A stretch of 64,000 nt of DNA. Source: Azospirillum brasilense (GTDB taxonomy: Bacteria > Pseudomonadota > Alphaproteobacteria > Azospirillales > Azospirillaceae). Where the stretch lies: contig NZ_QLKQ01000024.1 in NCBI RefSeq assembly GCF_003349955.1, positions 1 to 64,000 on the forward strand, in the 5' to 3' direction. The translations under genes and the position numbers were made by a program. Positions 46,943-57,425 of the stretch are shown piece after piece. A model generated the notes under the pieces. The model searched no databases. It had not been told where the DNA came from and saw only the letters and a program-made list of their open reading frames with translations. Positions within the stretch are counted from its first letter, which is position 1. Every line of letters starts with the position of its first letter.

Positions 46943-46949
46943 CCGCGCC

Positions 46950-48149
46950 ATGACGGCGGACTTCTTCCAGGATCGCCCGGCGCCCTATGGCTGCGACCCC
47001 GCACAGACGCGCGGCCGGCTGTTTCCGGAGCCGGAAAGCCCGACGCGCTCGTGCTACCAGCGCGACCGCGACCGCATCGTGCATTCCGGCGCCTTCCGCA
47101 AGCTGAAATACAAGACGCAGGTCTTCGTCTATCACGAGGGCGACTATTTCCGCACCCGCCTGACCCACAGCCTGGAGGTGGCGCAGATCGCCCGTTCGAT
47201 CAGCCGCGCGCTCGGGTTGAACGAGGATCTGGCGGAGGCGGTGGCGCTCGCCCACGATCTCGGTCACACCCCCTTCGGCCATGCCGGCGAGGACGCGCTC
47301 GACGCCTGCATGGCGCCCTACGGCGGCTTCGCCCACAACGACCAGACGCTGCGCATCCTGACGATGCTGGAGCGCCGTTACGCCGACTTCGACGGGCTGA
47401 ACCTGACCTGGGAAGCGCTGGAGGGCGTGGTCAAGCACAACGGCCCGCTGCTGCCTCTCCGTGATGGTGAAAGGCTGCCGACGACGCTGGCCGCCTTCCA
47501 GGAGCGCTGGGACCTGGAGCTTCACACCAACCCGGGCGCCGAGGCGCAGGTGGCGGCCCTGGCCGACGACATCGCCTACAACAACCACGACATCGACGAC
47601 GGGCTGCGCGCCGGCCTGTTCACCGTGGACGAGGTGGCGGAGCTGCCGCTGGTCGGTCCGGTGGTGCGGCAGGTCTGCGACCGCTATCCGGGGCTGGAGC
47701 GGTCCCGCCTGATCCACGAGACGATCCGGCGGATGATCAACAACATGATCGTCGACCTGCTGGCCGAGACGCGGGAGCGGCTGGACCGCCACCGTCCGGG
47801 CAGCGCCGCCGCGCTGCGCGCCCTGCCGGAGCCGGTCGTCAGCTTCTCCCCCGCGATGGTCGAGGCGCAGCGGCCCTTGCGCGCCTTTCTGAAACAGCGC
47901 ATGTACCGCCATTACCGGGTGAACCGGGAGATGAGCAAGTGCAAGCGGGTGGTCACCGCCCTGTTCGATCTGTTCCTGGCCGAGCCGAACACCCTGCCGA
48001 CGCAATGGCAGGAGGAGATCGTCAAACAGGGCGGGCAGGGGGACCGGACGGTGCTGGCGCGGCTGGTCGCCGACTACATCGCCGGGATGACCGACCGCTA
48101 CGCGCTCGCCGAATATGCCCGCCTGTTCGACATGGACGCCAAGACCTAA
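46950..48149 (+). CDS. dgt: Deoxyguanosinetriphosphate triphosphohydrolase-like protein
   Basis: 399-residue HD-domain phosphohydrolase that removes triphosphate from dGTP or other dNTPs. The metal ligands are visible in [24 protein letters not shown] and a later Asp in [12 protein letters not shown]. The ATG at 46950 is chosen because the protein then begins as family members do; a longer reading lacks similarity. The C-terminus carries the standard dGTPase inhibitor-like domain. argS follows 31 bases later. Confidence 0.9.
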   Translation: MTADFFQDRPAPYGCDPAQTRGRLFPEPESPTRSCYQRDRDRIVHSGAFRKLKYKTQVFVYHEGDYFRTRLTHSLEVAQIARSISRALGLNEDLAEAVALAHDLGHTPFGHAGEDALDACMAPYGGFAHNDQTLRILTMLERRYADFDGLNLTWEALEGVVKHNGPLLPLRDGERLPTTLAAFQERWDLELHTNPGAEAQVAALADDIAYNNHDIDDGLRAGLFTVDEVAELPLVGPVVRQVCDRYPGLERSRLIHETIRRMINNMIVDLLAETRERLDRHRPGSAAALRALPEPVVSFSPAMVEAQRPLRAFLKQRMYRHYRVNREMSKCKRVVTALFDLFLAEPNTLPTQWQEEIVKQGGQGDRTVLARLVADYIAGMTDRYALAEYARLFDMDAKT

Positions 48150-48180
48150 ACGGCCCAGACCTAAAGCAAGAATTGAACCG

Positions 48181-49941
48181 ATGAACATCTTCAAGGTCTT
48201 CGAGAACGACATCCGCAAGCTGCTGGACGAGCTGGCCGCCGAGGGCCAGATCCCGGCGGGGCTGGACACCGCGCGCCTGACGGTGGAGCCGCCGCGCGAG
48301 GCGGCCCACGGCGACCTGTCGACCAACGCGGCGATGATCCTGGCCAAGCCGGCGGGCAAGCCGCCCCGCGCGCTGGCCGAGTTGCTGGTGGCGAAGCTGA
48401 AGACCCGCCCCGACGTGGCGAGCGCCGAGATCGCCGGTCCGGGCTTCGTGAACCTGCGCCTGACGGCCGACGTCTGGCGCGACCGCATCCGCGACGTGCT
48501 GACCGCCGGCACCGCCTACGGCGAGAGCACGCTGGGCGGCAAGCGTCCGGTGAACGTCGAATACGTGTCGGCCAACCCCACCGGCCCGCTGCACGCGGCC
48601 CACGGCCGCGGCGCCGTGTTCGGCGACGCGCTGGCCGCGCTGCTGGAGAAGGCCGGCTACGCCGTCGCCCGTGAATATTACATCAACGACGCCGGCGCCC
48701 AGGTCGACGTGCTGGGCCGCTCCACCTTCCTGCGCTACCGCGAGGCGCTGGGCGAGGACATCGGCGAGATTCCGGCGGGCCTCTATCCCGGCGAGTATCT
48801 GAAGGAGGTCGGGCAGGCCCTGGCCGAGCGCGACGGCAACAGGTGGGTCGGCGCGGACGAGGCCGACTGGCTGCCGGCCTGCCGCGACTTCGCCATCGCC
48901 ACGATCATGGAGTGGATCAAGGAGGACCTCGGCGTCCTCGGCGTCCGCATGGACGTCTACAGCTCCGAACGCGCGCTGGTGAAGGCCGGGGCGGTGGACA
49001 CGGCGCTGAAGGCGCTGGAGGACCGCGGCCTGATCTATGTCGGCGTGCTGGAGCCGCCGAAGGGCAAGAAGCCCGACGATTGGGAGCCGCGCCCGCAGAC
49101 CCTGTTCAAGTCCACCGACTTCGGCGACGACGTCGACCGCCCGCTGAAGAAGTCGGACGGGTCCTTCACCTACTTCTCCAACGACATCGCCTATCACTAC
49201 GACAAGCACCGCCGCGGCTTCGACCTGCAGATCGACGTGTGGGGCGCCGACCATGGCGGCTACGTCAAGCGGATGCAGGCGGCGACCACGGCGATCACCG
49301 AGGGCAAGGCGTCGCTGGACGTGAAGCTCTGCCAGCTCGTCCATCTGATGAAGAACGGCGAGCCGGTGAAGATGTCCAAGCGCGCCGGCACCTTCGTGAC
49401 GCTGCGCGACGTGATCGAGGAGGTCGGCCGCGACGTCGTCCGCTTCATCATGCTGACCCGGCGCAACGACCAGACGCTGGACTTCGACTTCGCCAAGGTG
49501 GTCGAGCAGTCGAAGGACAACCCGGTCTTCTACGTGCAGTACGCCCATGCCCGCTGCCGCTCGGTGCTGCGCCACGCCGCGACGGCTCTGCCGGGGGCCG
49601 ACCTGTCGCTGGCGGCGCTGGCCGCCCGGGCCAACCTCGCCCGCCTCGACAGCGAGGAGGAGATGGCTCTGGCCAAGCGCATGGCGACCTGGCCGCGCCT
49701 GGTCGAATCCGCCGCCGAGGCGCACGAGCCGCACCGCGTGGCCTTCTACCTCTACGATCTCGCCAGCGACTTCCACGCCCTGTGGAACAAGGGCCGCGAC
49801 GACACCAGCCTGCGCTTCCTGATCGATGGCGACGAGGAGGTGACGGTGGCCCGTCTGGCGCTGATCAGCGCGGTCGCCACGGTGATCGCCTCCGGTCTCG
49901 CCGTGATGGGCGTGGAGCCGGTGGAGGAATTGCGGTCATGA
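48181..49941 (+). CDS. argS: Arginyl-tRNA synthetase
   Basis: 586-residue class I synthetase. The HIGH-type motif appears as HAAHGRG within [10 protein letters not shown], and KMSKR is present. The N-terminal Add-1 domain and a C-terminal DALR anticodon-binding domain ([19 protein letters not shown]) are both recognisable. The ATG at 48181 starts the usual MNIFKVFE sequence. It overlaps the SPOR-protein gene by four bases. Confidence 0.95.
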   Translation: MNIFKVFENDIRKLLDELAAEGQIPAGLDTARLTVEPPREAAHGDLSTNAAMILAKPAGKPPRALAELLVAKLKTRPDVASAEIAGPGFVNLRLTADVWRDRIRDVLTAGTAYGESTLGGKRPVNVEYVSANPTGPLHAAHGRGAVFGDALAALLEKAGYAVAREYYINDAGAQVDVLGRSTFLRYREALGEDIGEIPAGLYPGEYLKEVGQALAERDGNRWVGADEADWLPACRDFAIATIMEWIKEDLGVLGVRMDVYSSERALVKAGAVDTALKALEDRGLIYVGVLEPPKGKKPDDWEPRPQTLFKSTDFGDDVDRPLKKSDGSFTYFSNDIAYHYDKHRRGFDLQIDVWGADHGGYVKRMQAATTAITEGKASLDVKLCQLVHLMKNGEPVKMSKRAGTFVTLRDVIEEVGRDVVRFIMLTRRNDQTLDFDFAKVVEQSKDNPVFYVQYAHARCRSVLRHAATALPGADLSLAALAARANLARLDSEEEMALAKRMATWPRLVESAAEAHEPHRVAFYLYDLASDFHALWNKGRDDTSLRFLIDGDEEVTVARLALISAVATVIASGLAVMGVEPVEELRS

Positions 49942-50894
49942 GGTATGAGGGCGATGCCAACCACGCCAGCGATCCCTACGGCGCGCCGCCGCAGCGGGGA
50001 GGTCGGCGCGGTCTGCTCGGCCTCGGTCTGGCGGTGGTCGGCATCGTGGCCTTCGCCGGCGCGATCGTCGTGGTCTATGGCGGCAAGGGGCAGGGCACGC
50101 CGGACGGCGCTCCGCCCCTGCTGATGGCCGACAGCGCACCGACCAAGGCCCGCCCGGAGCAGCCCGGCGGCATGGAAGTGCCGCACCAGGACAAGCTGGT
50201 CTACGAGCGGCTGAATGACCGTGGGTCGAAGTCGCAGATCGAGCGCCTGCTGCCGCCGCCGGAGGAGCCGCTGCCGCGTCCGGTCGTGGCCCCCCAGGTG
50301 CCGCCGTCGCCGACCCTGCCGGAGGCGCCCGCGGTGGCCCAGCTTCCGCCGCCCCCGCCGGGCTCCACCACCACGGTGCCGCGCCAGGACGGGGAGGGGG
50401 CCGCGCCGCCGCCGGCCGCTTCCCCGGCTCCGCCGCCCGCTGTCGCCGCCCTTCCGGCCCCGGCACCGGTGGCACCGGCCCCCAAGGTGGCCCCGCCGCC
50501 CGCGGCCAAGCCGGTGCCGGCTCCGCCGCAGGCCCAGACGCCTCACCAGTCTCCGGCGGCCGCGGCGCCCAAGCCGCAGCCTGCGCCGCCGGTGGCGGCC
50601 GCCCCGGCCCCGCAGCCGGCGCCCGCACCGGCGAAGGCGTCGGGTGGGGGGAACTGGCGCGTCCAGCTTGCCTCGGTGCGCAGCGAGGCCGAGGCCTCGA
50701 CGGAATGGAAGCGCCTGTCCAGCCGCTACGGCGCGGCGCTCGGCGGGCTGTCCATGCAGGTCGCCAAGGCCGATCTGGGCGAGAAGGGCATCTTCTACCG
50801 CATCCAGGGCGTCGGCCTCGACGAGGAGCGCGCCAAGTCAGTCTGCGCCCAGCTCAAGTCCCAGAATGTGGGGTGTGTGGTTGTCCGTCCCTGA
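49938..50894 (+). CDS. SPOR-domain membrane protein
   Basis: 318 residues. A short cytoplasmic N-terminus, one membrane span (about 25-47), a long Pro/Ala-rich periplasmic linker (about 100-235) and a C-terminal SPOR domain ([16 protein letters not shown] onward). SPOR domains bind denuded septal peptidoglycan, so the protein probably works at division sites like FtsN or DedD. Coupled to argS by ATGA; nagZ follows, a common alphaproteobacterial order. Confidence 0.88.
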   Translation: MRYEGDANHASDPYGAPPQRGGRRGLLGLGLAVVGIVAFAGAIVVVYGGKGQGTPDGAPPLLMADSAPTKARPEQPGGMEVPHQDKLVYERLNDRGSKSQIERLLPPPEEPLPRPVVAPQVPPSPTLPEAPAVAQLPPPPPGSTTTVPRQDGEGAAPPPAASPAPPPAVAALPAPAPVAPAPKVAPPPAAKPVPAPPQAQTPHQSPAAAAPKPQPAPPVAAAPAPQPAPAPAKASGGGNWRVQLASVRSEAEASTEWKRLSSRYGAALGGLSMQVAKADLGEKGIFYRIQGVGLDEERAKSVCAQLKSQNVGCVVVRP

Positions 50895-50919
50895 TCCGGC
50901 TTTGCCGAACGCTCACGCC

Positions 50920-51972
50920 ATGACCGAACACGACCGCACGGCCCATCGCGCCGCCCATCGCGCCGTGGTGTTCGGCGCCGCCGGCACCGCCTTGACCGCG
51001 GACGAGCGCGCCTTCTTCCGCGACGCCGATCCGCTGGGCTTCATCCTGTTCCGGCGCAATTGCGAGACGCCGGAGCAGGTCCGCGCGCTGGTGGCGGAGA
51101 TGCGCGCGGCGGTGGGCCGCGCCGACGCCCCCGTGCTGATCGACCAGGAGGGCGGGCGGGTGGCCCGCATGCGCCCGCCGCACTGGCCGGCCTTCCCGGC
51201 GATGCGCGCCTTCGGCGATCTCGCCGCCCGCGACGCCGACGCCGGGCGGGAGGCCGCCCGGATCAACGCCCGGCTGCTGGCGCTGATGCTGGCCGATTGC
51301 GGCGTGACGGTGGATTGCGCCCCGGTCTGCGACGTGCCGGTCGAGGGCGCCCACGACATCATCGGCGACCGCGCCTTCTGCGGCGATCCGGCCCGCGTGG
51401 CCGATCTGGCACGGGCGACCTGCGAGGGGCTGATGGCCGGCGGCGTGCTGCCGGTCGTCAAGCATCTGCCCGGCCATGGCCGGGCCTTCACCGACAGCCA
51501 CGCCGAGCTGCCGGTGGTGGACGCCCCGCGCGCGGCGCTGGAGGCCACCGACTTCGCGCCCTTCCGCGCCCTGGCCGACATGCCGCTGGGCATGGTCGCC
51601 CATGTGGTGCTGAAGGCCATCGACCCGGACCAGCCCGCCAGCACCTCGGCGATCGTGGTGCGCGAGGTGGTGCGCGGCGCCCCCATCGGCTTCGACGGGC
51701 TGCTGTTCAGCGACGACCTGTCGATGGGCGCGCTGGCCGGCGGCATGCGCGGCCGGGCCGAGGCGGTTCTCGCCGCCGGGCTGGACGTCGTGCTCCACTG
51801 CAACGGCGTGATGGAGGAGATGGCGGCGGTGGCCGAGGGCGTCCCGGCGATGAGCGGGGAGGCCGTCCGACGCTGGGCGCGGGCGGAGGCGCTGCGCGGC
51901 CCGGTGCCGCCGGTGGACGCCGACGACCTGCGGGCGCGTCTGGCGGAATTGCTGGGAACTCCCCAGGTTTAG
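50920..51972 (+). CDS. nagZ: Beta-N-acetylhexosaminidase NagZ
   Basis: 350-residue glycoside hydrolase family 3 enzyme of cytosolic peptidoglycan recycling, removing GlcNAc from anhydro-muropeptides. The family loop KHLPGHGRAFTDSH holds the catalytic His/Asp pair, and the nucleophile Asp is in FSDDLSMGAL; the N-terminal FILFRRN and LIDQEGGRV are typical. The start at 50920 lies 25 bases after the SPOR gene. In many bacteria NagZ activity affects beta-lactamase induction. Confidence 0.93.
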   Translation: MTEHDRTAHRAAHRAVVFGAAGTALTADERAFFRDADPLGFILFRRNCETPEQVRALVAEMRAAVGRADAPVLIDQEGGRVARMRPPHWPAFPAMRAFGDLAARDADAGREAARINARLLALMLADCGVTVDCAPVCDVPVEGAHDIIGDRAFCGDPARVADLARATCEGLMAGGVLPVVKHLPGHGRAFTDSHAELPVVDAPRAALEATDFAPFRALADMPLGMVAHVVLKAIDPDQPASTSAIVVREVVRGAPIGFDGLLFSDDLSMGALAGGMRGRAEAVLAAGLDVVLHCNGVMEEMAAVAEGVPAMSGEAVRRWARAEALRGPVPPVDADDLRARLAELLGTPQV

Positions 51973-52020
51973 AGCCATGCTCAGGCTTCCCCGGCAAATT
52001 CGGGGGGCGCAACGGGAGAG

Positions 52021-52713
52021 ATGCGCGTGCTGGAAGGTCTGATCGACCGCATACCGATGATCTTCGCGGTCGCCATCCCCGCGATCCTCGCCATCACGAT
52101 GCACGAGGCGGCGCACGGATTCGTGGCGATGTGGCGCGGCGATGACACGGCGTGGCGGCTGGGCCGGGTGACGCTGAACCCGCTTCGCCACATCGACCCC
52201 CTGGGCACGGTGGTGCTGCCGGCGGTGATGTATTTCACCACCGGCTTCGTCTTCGGCTGGGCCAAGCCGGTGCCGGTGAATTTCGGGCGCCTGCACCACC
52301 CGCGCCGCGACATGGTGTGGGTGGCGCTGGCCGGGCCTGGGGTGAACTTCGTGCTGGCGCTGGTCTCCGCGATCATCTGGGGCTTCACCAGCCCGCAGGG
52401 CGGGGCGACCGAGATGTGGGTCCGCGCCGCGCTGGAGGTGTCGGTCCTGGTCAACGTCGTGCTGATGGTCTTCAACATGATCCCGCTGCCGCCGCTCGAC
52501 GGCGGGCGCGTGGCGGTCGGCATCCTGCCCGACGCGCTGGCCTTCCCGCTGGCCCGGCTGGAGAAGTACGGCATGCTGATCCTGATCGGTGCCTTCTTCC
52601 TGCTGCCCTTCATCGGGCGGGAGCTGGGCATGGACCTCAGCGTCTTCTCCTGGGTGCTCGGCCCGCCGGTGGATTACATGATCGAGCTGATCCGCATCCT
52701 CAGCGGCAACTGA
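52021..52713 (+). CDS. Site-2 protease family membrane metallopeptidase (M50)
   Basis: 230-residue membrane protein with about five spans. The zinc site is complete: HEAAH in the first part and NMIPLPPLDGG in the second. It belongs to the short, PDZ-less group near scpA in many alphaproteobacteria; substrates are unknown. It lies 48 bases after nagZ and four before scpA. Confidence 0.9.
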   Translation: MRVLEGLIDRIPMIFAVAIPAILAITMHEAAHGFVAMWRGDDTAWRLGRVTLNPLRHIDPLGTVVLPAVMYFTTGFVFGWAKPVPVNFGRLHHPRRDMVWVALAGPGVNFVLALVSAIIWGFTSPQGGATEMWVRAALEVSVLVNVVLMVFNMIPLPPLDGGRVAVGILPDALAFPLARLEKYGMLILIGAFFLLPFIGRELGMDLSVFSWVLGPPVDYMIELIRILSGN

Positions 52714-52717
52714 CGGC

Positions 52718-53533
52718 ATGGCTGGCAGGAAACCCCCGGATCATGAGGACGAGGCCGCGGCGGCCAGCCCGGCGGAACAGCTCGTCCTCGTCCTGGACGG
52801 GTTCGAGGGGCCGCTCGACATGCTGCTGGCGCTGGGGCGCGAGCAGAAGGTGGACCTGACGAAGATTTCCATCCTCCAGCTCGCCGACCAGTATCTCGCC
52901 TTCATCGCCGAGGCGCGGAAGGTGCGGCTGGAACTGGCGGCGGATTATCTCGTCATGGCGGCGTGGCTGGCCTATCTGAAGTCGCGCCTGCTGATCCCGG
53001 AGGTCGAGGACGAGGAGCCCTCGGGCGAGGACATGGCGGCGGCGCTGGCCTTCCAGCTCCAGCGGCTGGAGGCGATGAAGGGGGCGGCGGCCAAGCTGTT
53101 CGCCCGCCCGCAGCTCGGGGTGGACCGCTTCGCCCGCGGCGCCCCGGAGGACCTCGACATCCTGCGCAAGTCGATCTTCCAGGTCACGCTCTACGACCTG
53201 CTGAAGGCCTACGGCGAGCACAGGAAGCGGCAGGAGGGCGGCGTCCTGCACATCGAGCCGGTGCGCCTCTATTCGCTGGAGGACGCGGTGCGCCGCCTGT
53301 CCGAGCTGCTGGGCCGCATGCCGGACTGGGCCACCCTGTCGAGTTTCCTGCCCGACGGCGTGCGCGGCGGGCTGCTGACCCGCTCGGCGCTGGCCGCCCA
53401 TTTCGCGGCGACGCTGGAGCTGGCCAAGGCGGGGCGGGTGGAGCTTCGCCAGGACGGCGCCTTTTCCCCCATCTACGTCCGCCGGGCATCGCGCCGGCAT
53501 GAGCACCAGCATGAACGGGGCGACGAGGAATGA
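52718..53533 (+). CDS. scpA: Segregation and condensation protein A
   Basis: 271-residue kleisin of the SMC-ScpAB condensin. The N-terminal signature FEGPLDMLLALGREQKVDL and the following helix are typical, and the C-terminal winged helix ends in a short basic, His-rich tail. It overlaps scpB by four bases (ATGA), which ensures balanced synthesis of the two. Confidence 0.93.
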   Translation: MAGRKPPDHEDEAAAASPAEQLVLVLDGFEGPLDMLLALGREQKVDLTKISILQLADQYLAFIAEARKVRLELAADYLVMAAWLAYLKSRLLIPEVEDEEPSGEDMAAALAFQLQRLEAMKGAAAKLFARPQLGVDRFARGAPEDLDILRKSIFQVTLYDLLKAYGEHRKRQEGGVLHIEPVRLYSLEDAVRRLSELLGRMPDWATLSSFLPDGVRGGLLTRSALAAHFAATLELAKAGRVELRQDGAFSPIYVRRASRRHEHQHERGDEE

Positions 53534-54183
53534 GCGGACCCGACGGCATGATCCAGGAGATCGAGAACCCGGAGGAGGTCGAGCGGCGCCTGCGCGATCT
53601 GCGCCTGCTGGAAGCGTTGCTGTTCGCCTCCGCCGACCCGCTGGACGAGGAGACCCTCGGCCGGCGGCTGACCCACGACGCCGACGTGCGGGCGCTGCTG
53701 GAGGAATTGCGCGTCCATTACGCGGCGCGCGGGGTGAACCTGATCCGCACCGGGGCCGGCTGGTCCTTCCGCACGGCGGTGGACCTCGCGCCGCTGCTGC
53801 GGCAGGAGGAGGAGGTCTCCAAGAAGCTGTCCCGCGCCGCCATCGAGACGCTGGCGATCATCGCCTACCACCAGCCGGTGACCCGCGCCGAGATCGAGGC
53901 GATCCGCGGCGTGGCGACGAGCAAGGGCACGCTGGACATCCTGATGGAGAACGGCTGGATCCGGCCGGGCCGCCGCCGCGAGACGCCGGGCCGCCCGCTG
54001 ACCTGGATCACCACCGACCATTTCCTCGACCATTTCGGCCTGGAGACGCTGCGCGACCTGCCGGGGGTGGAGGACCTGCGCGCCGCGGGCTTGCTCGATT
54101 CCCGGCCCGTGCTTCTGGGCATCGGCGGCGCCGGTCTGGACGATGCGGAACCATCGGAAAACACTGACGATTCCGATACCTGA
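53530..54183 (+). CDS. scpB: Segregation and condensation protein B
   Basis: 217-residue winged-helix protein that dimerises on ScpA. Visible motifs are LEALLFASADPLDEETL near the N-terminus and ETLAIIAYHQPVTRAEIEAIRG. The C-terminus is acidic. In many relatives tatA follows directly; here an ABC ATPase gene is inserted. Confidence 0.92.
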   Translation: MSGPDGMIQEIENPEEVERRLRDLRLLEALLFASADPLDEETLGRRLTHDADVRALLEELRVHYAARGVNLIRTGAGWSFRTAVDLAPLLRQEEEVSKKLSRAAIETLAIIAYHQPVTRAEIEAIRGVATSKGTLDILMENGWIRPGRRRETPGRPLTWITTDHFLDHFGLETLRDLPGVEDLRAAGLLDSRPVLLGIGGAGLDDAEPSENTDDSDT

Positions 54184-54197
54184 GCGAAACGCTCGAA

Positions 54198-54216
54198 AAT
54201 AAGAACCATTTGCATC
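54198..54216. promoter_or_regulatory. Fur-box-like site
   Basis: The 19 bases AATAAGAACCATTTGCATC resemble the classical Fur box form AATGAGAATGATTTGCATT at about 15 positions by eye. The site overlaps a weak -35 (TTGCAT, 54210-54215) that is 17 bases from TACTAA (54233-54238), so binding of Fur would block the ABC ATPase promoter under iron sufficiency. Confidence 0.5.
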
Positions 54217-54291
54217 GGGGTCGGCGCGCCGGTACTAAGATCAATCGACCGCCATCAAACGACCCCCGGGCCGCTTCAGACTGGGACCGCC

Positions 54292-55602
54292 ATGGATCGT
54301 CCGTCCGTCACCGACGCCCGTTCTTTCTCCGCGACCGGAGACGCCGTTTCCGAACCCCGGCCGGCCGGCCTGCGCACCGCGCTGCGCGACAAGGCCTCGG
54401 CCCTGTTCAGCCGCGGGACCGATCCGCGGCAGGGCGCGCCCTGCGAGGCCGCGCCGGTCACGCTGCCGGCCAACGGGCGGCATCTCGACGCCTCCGGTTT
54501 CCAGGGCGCCGCCGCGGCCATCGCCGTCGAGGCCCTGGCGCTGAACGGCGTCACCCACCGGTACGGGCGCGTCGTCGCCGTGAACGACGTCAGCGTGACC
54601 ATCGGGGCGGGGGAGATCGTCTGCCTGTGCGGGCCGTCCGGCTGCGGCAAGTCCTCGCTGCTGCGCATCGCGGCGGGGCTGGAGGCGGTGCAGACCGGCT
54701 CCGTCCGGATCGGCGGAACGGTGGTGGCGGACGAGCGCGGCGCGGTGCCGCCGGAACGCCGCGGCGTCGGCCTCGTCTTCCAGGATTACGCGCTGTTTCC
54801 GCACCTGTCGGTGCTCGACAACGTGCGCTTCGGCCTGACCGCCCTGTCCGGCGAGGCGCAGCGCAAGCGCGCGCTGGAAACGCTGGGGCAGGTCGGCATG
54901 GCCGGCTACGCCGATTCCTTCCCGCACCACCTGTCCGGCGGGCAGCAGCAGCGCGTGGCGCTGGCCCGCGCGCTCGCCCCGAATCCGGCGGTCCTGCTGC
55001 TCGACGAGCCCTTCTCGGGACTGGACGCCCGGCTGCGCGAGCAGGTCCGCGACGAGACGCTGCATGTGCTGAAGCAGAACGGCGCGGCGACCATGCTGGT
55101 CACCCACGACCCGGAGGAGGCCATGTTCCTGGCCGACCGCATCGCCCTGATGCGCGCCGGCAAGGTCGTCCAGGTCGGCAACCCGGTGGACCTCTACACC
55201 CGCCCGGTCAACGCCTTCGCCGCCGAGTTCTTCGGCGAGGTTAACCGGCTGTCGGGCGTCGTGCGGGATGGGGCGGTGGACACGCCGGTCGGCCCGATCC
55301 CCACGGAGGTCGCCGACGGCACCGCCGTCGACGTGCTGATCCGCCCGGAGGCGCTGAAGCTGTCCGCCCAGCCCGCGGCCACCGTTCCCGCCGGGGAGCT
55401 GCCGGTTCTGGCGCGGGTGATGGCGGCGCGCCTGCTGGGCCGGACCAGTCTGGTCCATCTCGACGTGCCGGACGGGACGGGCGGGTCGGTGCATCTGCAC
55501 TCCCGCATGCCGGGCCAGTTCCTGCCCGCCGAACAAAGTCACGTTTCGGTGTGCATGGACCTGTGTCAGGCCTTCGTTTTTCCAGCCGGTGCACCCACTT
55601 AG
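54292..55602 (+). CDS. Orphan iron/polyamine-type ABC ATPase with N-terminal extension
   Basis: 436 residues. An ABC domain of the FbpC/PotA class begins near residue 80: Walker A GPSGCGKSS (114-122), signature LSGGQQQR, Walker B LLLDEPFSGLD, followed by a C-terminal regulatory domain (TOBE type). The first 79 residues, rich in Ala, Arg and Pro, are not part of the family and have no motif I recognise; a start inside this region is possible, but none has a clear ribosome site. No permease or binding protein is adjacent. The Fur-box-like site upstream favours a ferric-iron transporter. Confidence 0.82.
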   Translation: MDRPSVTDARSFSATGDAVSEPRPAGLRTALRDKASALFSRGTDPRQGAPCEAAPVTLPANGRHLDASGFQGAAAAIAVEALALNGVTHRYGRVVAVNDVSVTIGAGEIVCLCGPSGCGKSSLLRIAAGLEAVQTGSVRIGGTVVADERGAVPPERRGVGLVFQDYALFPHLSVLDNVRFGLTALSGEAQRKRALETLGQVGMAGYADSFPHHLSGGQQQRVALARALAPNPAVLLLDEPFSGLDARLREQVRDETLHVLKQNGAATMLVTHDPEEAMFLADRIALMRAGKVVQVGNPVDLYTRPVNAFAAEFFGEVNRLSGVVRDGAVDTPVGPIPTEVADGTAVDVLIRPEALKLSAQPAATVPAGELPVLARVMAARLLGRTSLVHLDVPDGTGGSVHLHSRMPGQFLPAEQSHVSVCMDLCQAFVFPAGAPT

Positions 55603-55701
55603 TCGTTTGAGCGGTTTCGCCCGACCGATCGTTGCGGGAGGGGAACCTTTCTGCCATAGTGCCGCCCCGCCATTGGGCTGCCTGTTCAGGAAACGTGTGT
55701 C

Positions 55702-55995
55702 ATGGGATTCTCCAGCGTCTGGCATTGGGTCATCGTCCTTCTGATCGTCCTGCTCCTGTTCGGCGCCGGCAAGCTGCCGAAGGTCATGGGCGACCTCGCC
55801 AAGGGCATCAAGAACTTCAAGGCCGGCCTGAAGGACGAGGAAGAGGGTACCGCCGCCGGTGCCGACTCCAAGGTCCTGCCGAACCAGCCGGTTCCGCCGG
55901 CCCAGCCGGTGTCCCCGGTCCATCCGGTTTCGCCGGCCCCGGTTTCGCCGGCTGCCGACCCCGGCGTGAAGAAGGACGAGACGGCCCGCACCTGA
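55702..55995 (+). CDS. tatA: Sec-independent protein translocase TatA
   Basis: 97 residues. One N-terminal membrane span ([11 protein letters not shown]), the hinge FGAGKLP and the amphipathic helix [17 protein letters not shown] are standard. The C-terminus is a Pro/Val-rich tail with repeated PVSP units. AGGA precedes the ATG by eight bases. It heads the tatABC operon, which would export the twin-arginine binding proteins seen in this window. Confidence 0.94.
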   Translation: MGFSSVWHWVIVLLIVLLLFGAGKLPKVMGDLAKGIKNFKAGLKDEEEGTAAGADSKVLPNQPVPPAQPVSPVHPVSPAPVSPAADPGVKKDETART

Positions 55996-56043
55996 CCGTC
56001 CGGCGCCCGTCATCCCCGCGCCGCTTCGAAAGGCTGAGGAGCC

Positions 56044-56586
56044 ATGTTCGACATCGCATGGTCGGAACTGATGGTCATCGCGGTCATCGCCCTCGTGGTG
56101 ATCGGCCCGAAGGACCTGCCCAAGGCCATCTACACCCTGGGAAAATGGGTGAAGAAGGCGCGCGTCGTCGCGCGCGATTTCCAGGGCCACATCGACGACA
56201 TGATGCGCGAGGCGGAGCTCGACGAGCTTCGCAAGGAGGCCCTGAAGGTCCGCGACACGAACCTCCAGAAGATGGTCGAGAACACGATCGATCCGAAGGG
56301 GGATCTGAAGGGCGCCTTCGACATGGGGGGCGACCTCGGGGCCAGCGGCTATCACGGCAGCCCGCCGGAGGATGGCCTGTCCTCGACGGCGGCATCCCCG
56401 ACCTCCGTGCCTCCCGTCGGCTCGCCGCAGGTGACCGCGGCCCAGCCGCTGCCGGCGACCGAGCCGCCGGTCACGGCCCCGCTTCCCCCGGCTCTGCCCG
56501 CGGAGTTCGTTCCGGCCCCGGCCAAGCCGCCGGTTCCGGCCTCCGCCGATTCCGCTGCGGCGGCAACCACGAACAAGCAGGCGTGA
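56044..56586 (+). CDS. tatB: Sec-independent protein translocase TatB
   Basis: 180 residues. The N-terminal span and hinge (SELMVIAVIALVVIGPKDLP) with the TatB-specific Glu8 are followed by a longer amphipathic helix (KAIYTLGKWVKKARVVARDF) and a Pro-rich tail. TGAGGAGCC precedes the start. Confidence 0.94.
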   Translation: MFDIAWSELMVIAVIALVVIGPKDLPKAIYTLGKWVKKARVVARDFQGHIDDMMREAELDELRKEALKVRDTNLQKMVENTIDPKGDLKGAFDMGGDLGASGYHGSPPEDGLSSTAASPTSVPPVGSPQVTAAQPLPATEPPVTAPLPPALPAEFVPAPAKPPVPASADSAAAATTNKQA

Positions 56587-56590
56587 CCCA

Positions 56591-57412
56591 GTGTCCGGCG
56601 AAACGCGCATGACCGGCGAGTCCGACGACGAGCTCGAAGAAAGCAAGATGCCGCTGATCGACCACCTGGTCGAGCTGCGCAACCGGCTGATGTACGCGAC
56701 GCTGGCGATCCTGATCGCCTTCTTCGTCTGCTACGCCTTCTCGGACCGCATCTACAACTTCCTGGTCCAGCCCCTGGCCGACATCCTGGCCGGGCAGGGG
56801 CGGCGGATGATCTACACCGGCCTGACCGAAGCCTTCTTCACCTATGTGAAGGTGGCCTTCTGGGCCGGCTGCTTCCTGTCCTTCCCCATCGTCGCCAGCC
56901 AGATCTGGATGTTCGTGGCACCCGGCCTCTACAAGCACGAGCGCAAGGCCTTCCTGCCCTTCCTGGTGGCCACCCCGATCCTGTTCTTCCTGGGCGGGGC
57001 GATGGTCTACTACTTCATCTTCCCGCTGGCTTGGCGCTTCTTCCTGGGGTTCGAGTTCCACCCGGGGATGGACGCCGGCGCCCTGCCGATCGAGTTCGAG
57101 GCCCGCGTCAGCGAGTATCTCGGCCTCGTGATGCATCTGATCTTCGCCTTCGGTCTGGCTTTCCAGCTTCCAGTCCTGCTGACCCTGCTGATCCGCGCCG
57201 GGCTGCTGACGACCGAGACGCTGGCCGCCAAGCGGCGCTACGCCATCGTGTTCGTGTTCATCGTCGCGGCGGTCCTGACCCCGCCGGACGTCATCAGCCA
57301 GGTCGGCCTCGCCATCCCGCTGCTGGCGCTCTACGAGGTGTCGATCCTGATCGGCCGCCGCATCGAGAAGACGCGCGGCGACGCCGACGAGACGGAAGCC
57401 GAGCAGGCGTAA
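56591..57412 (+). CDS. tatC: Sec-independent protein translocase TatC
   Basis: 273 residues, six membrane spans. The N-terminal HLVELRNRL motif that binds the twin-arginine signal and the conserved first periplasmic loop (with FFTYVKVAF) are present. The GTG at 56591 lies four bases after tatB; ATG 56609 is an alternative. The C-terminal tail is acidic. Confidence 0.94.
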   Translation: MSGETRMTGESDDELEESKMPLIDHLVELRNRLMYATLAILIAFFVCYAFSDRIYNFLVQPLADILAGQGRRMIYTGLTEAFFTYVKVAFWAGCFLSFPIVASQIWMFVAPGLYKHERKAFLPFLVATPILFFLGGAMVYYFIFPLAWRFFLGFEFHPGMDAGALPIEFEARVSEYLGLVMHLIFAFGLAFQLPVLLTLLIRAGLLTTETLAAKRRYAIVFVFIVAAVLTPPDVISQVGLAIPLLALYEVSILIGRRIEKTRGDADETEAEQA

Positions 57413-57425
57413 GGCCCGTCGCGCC

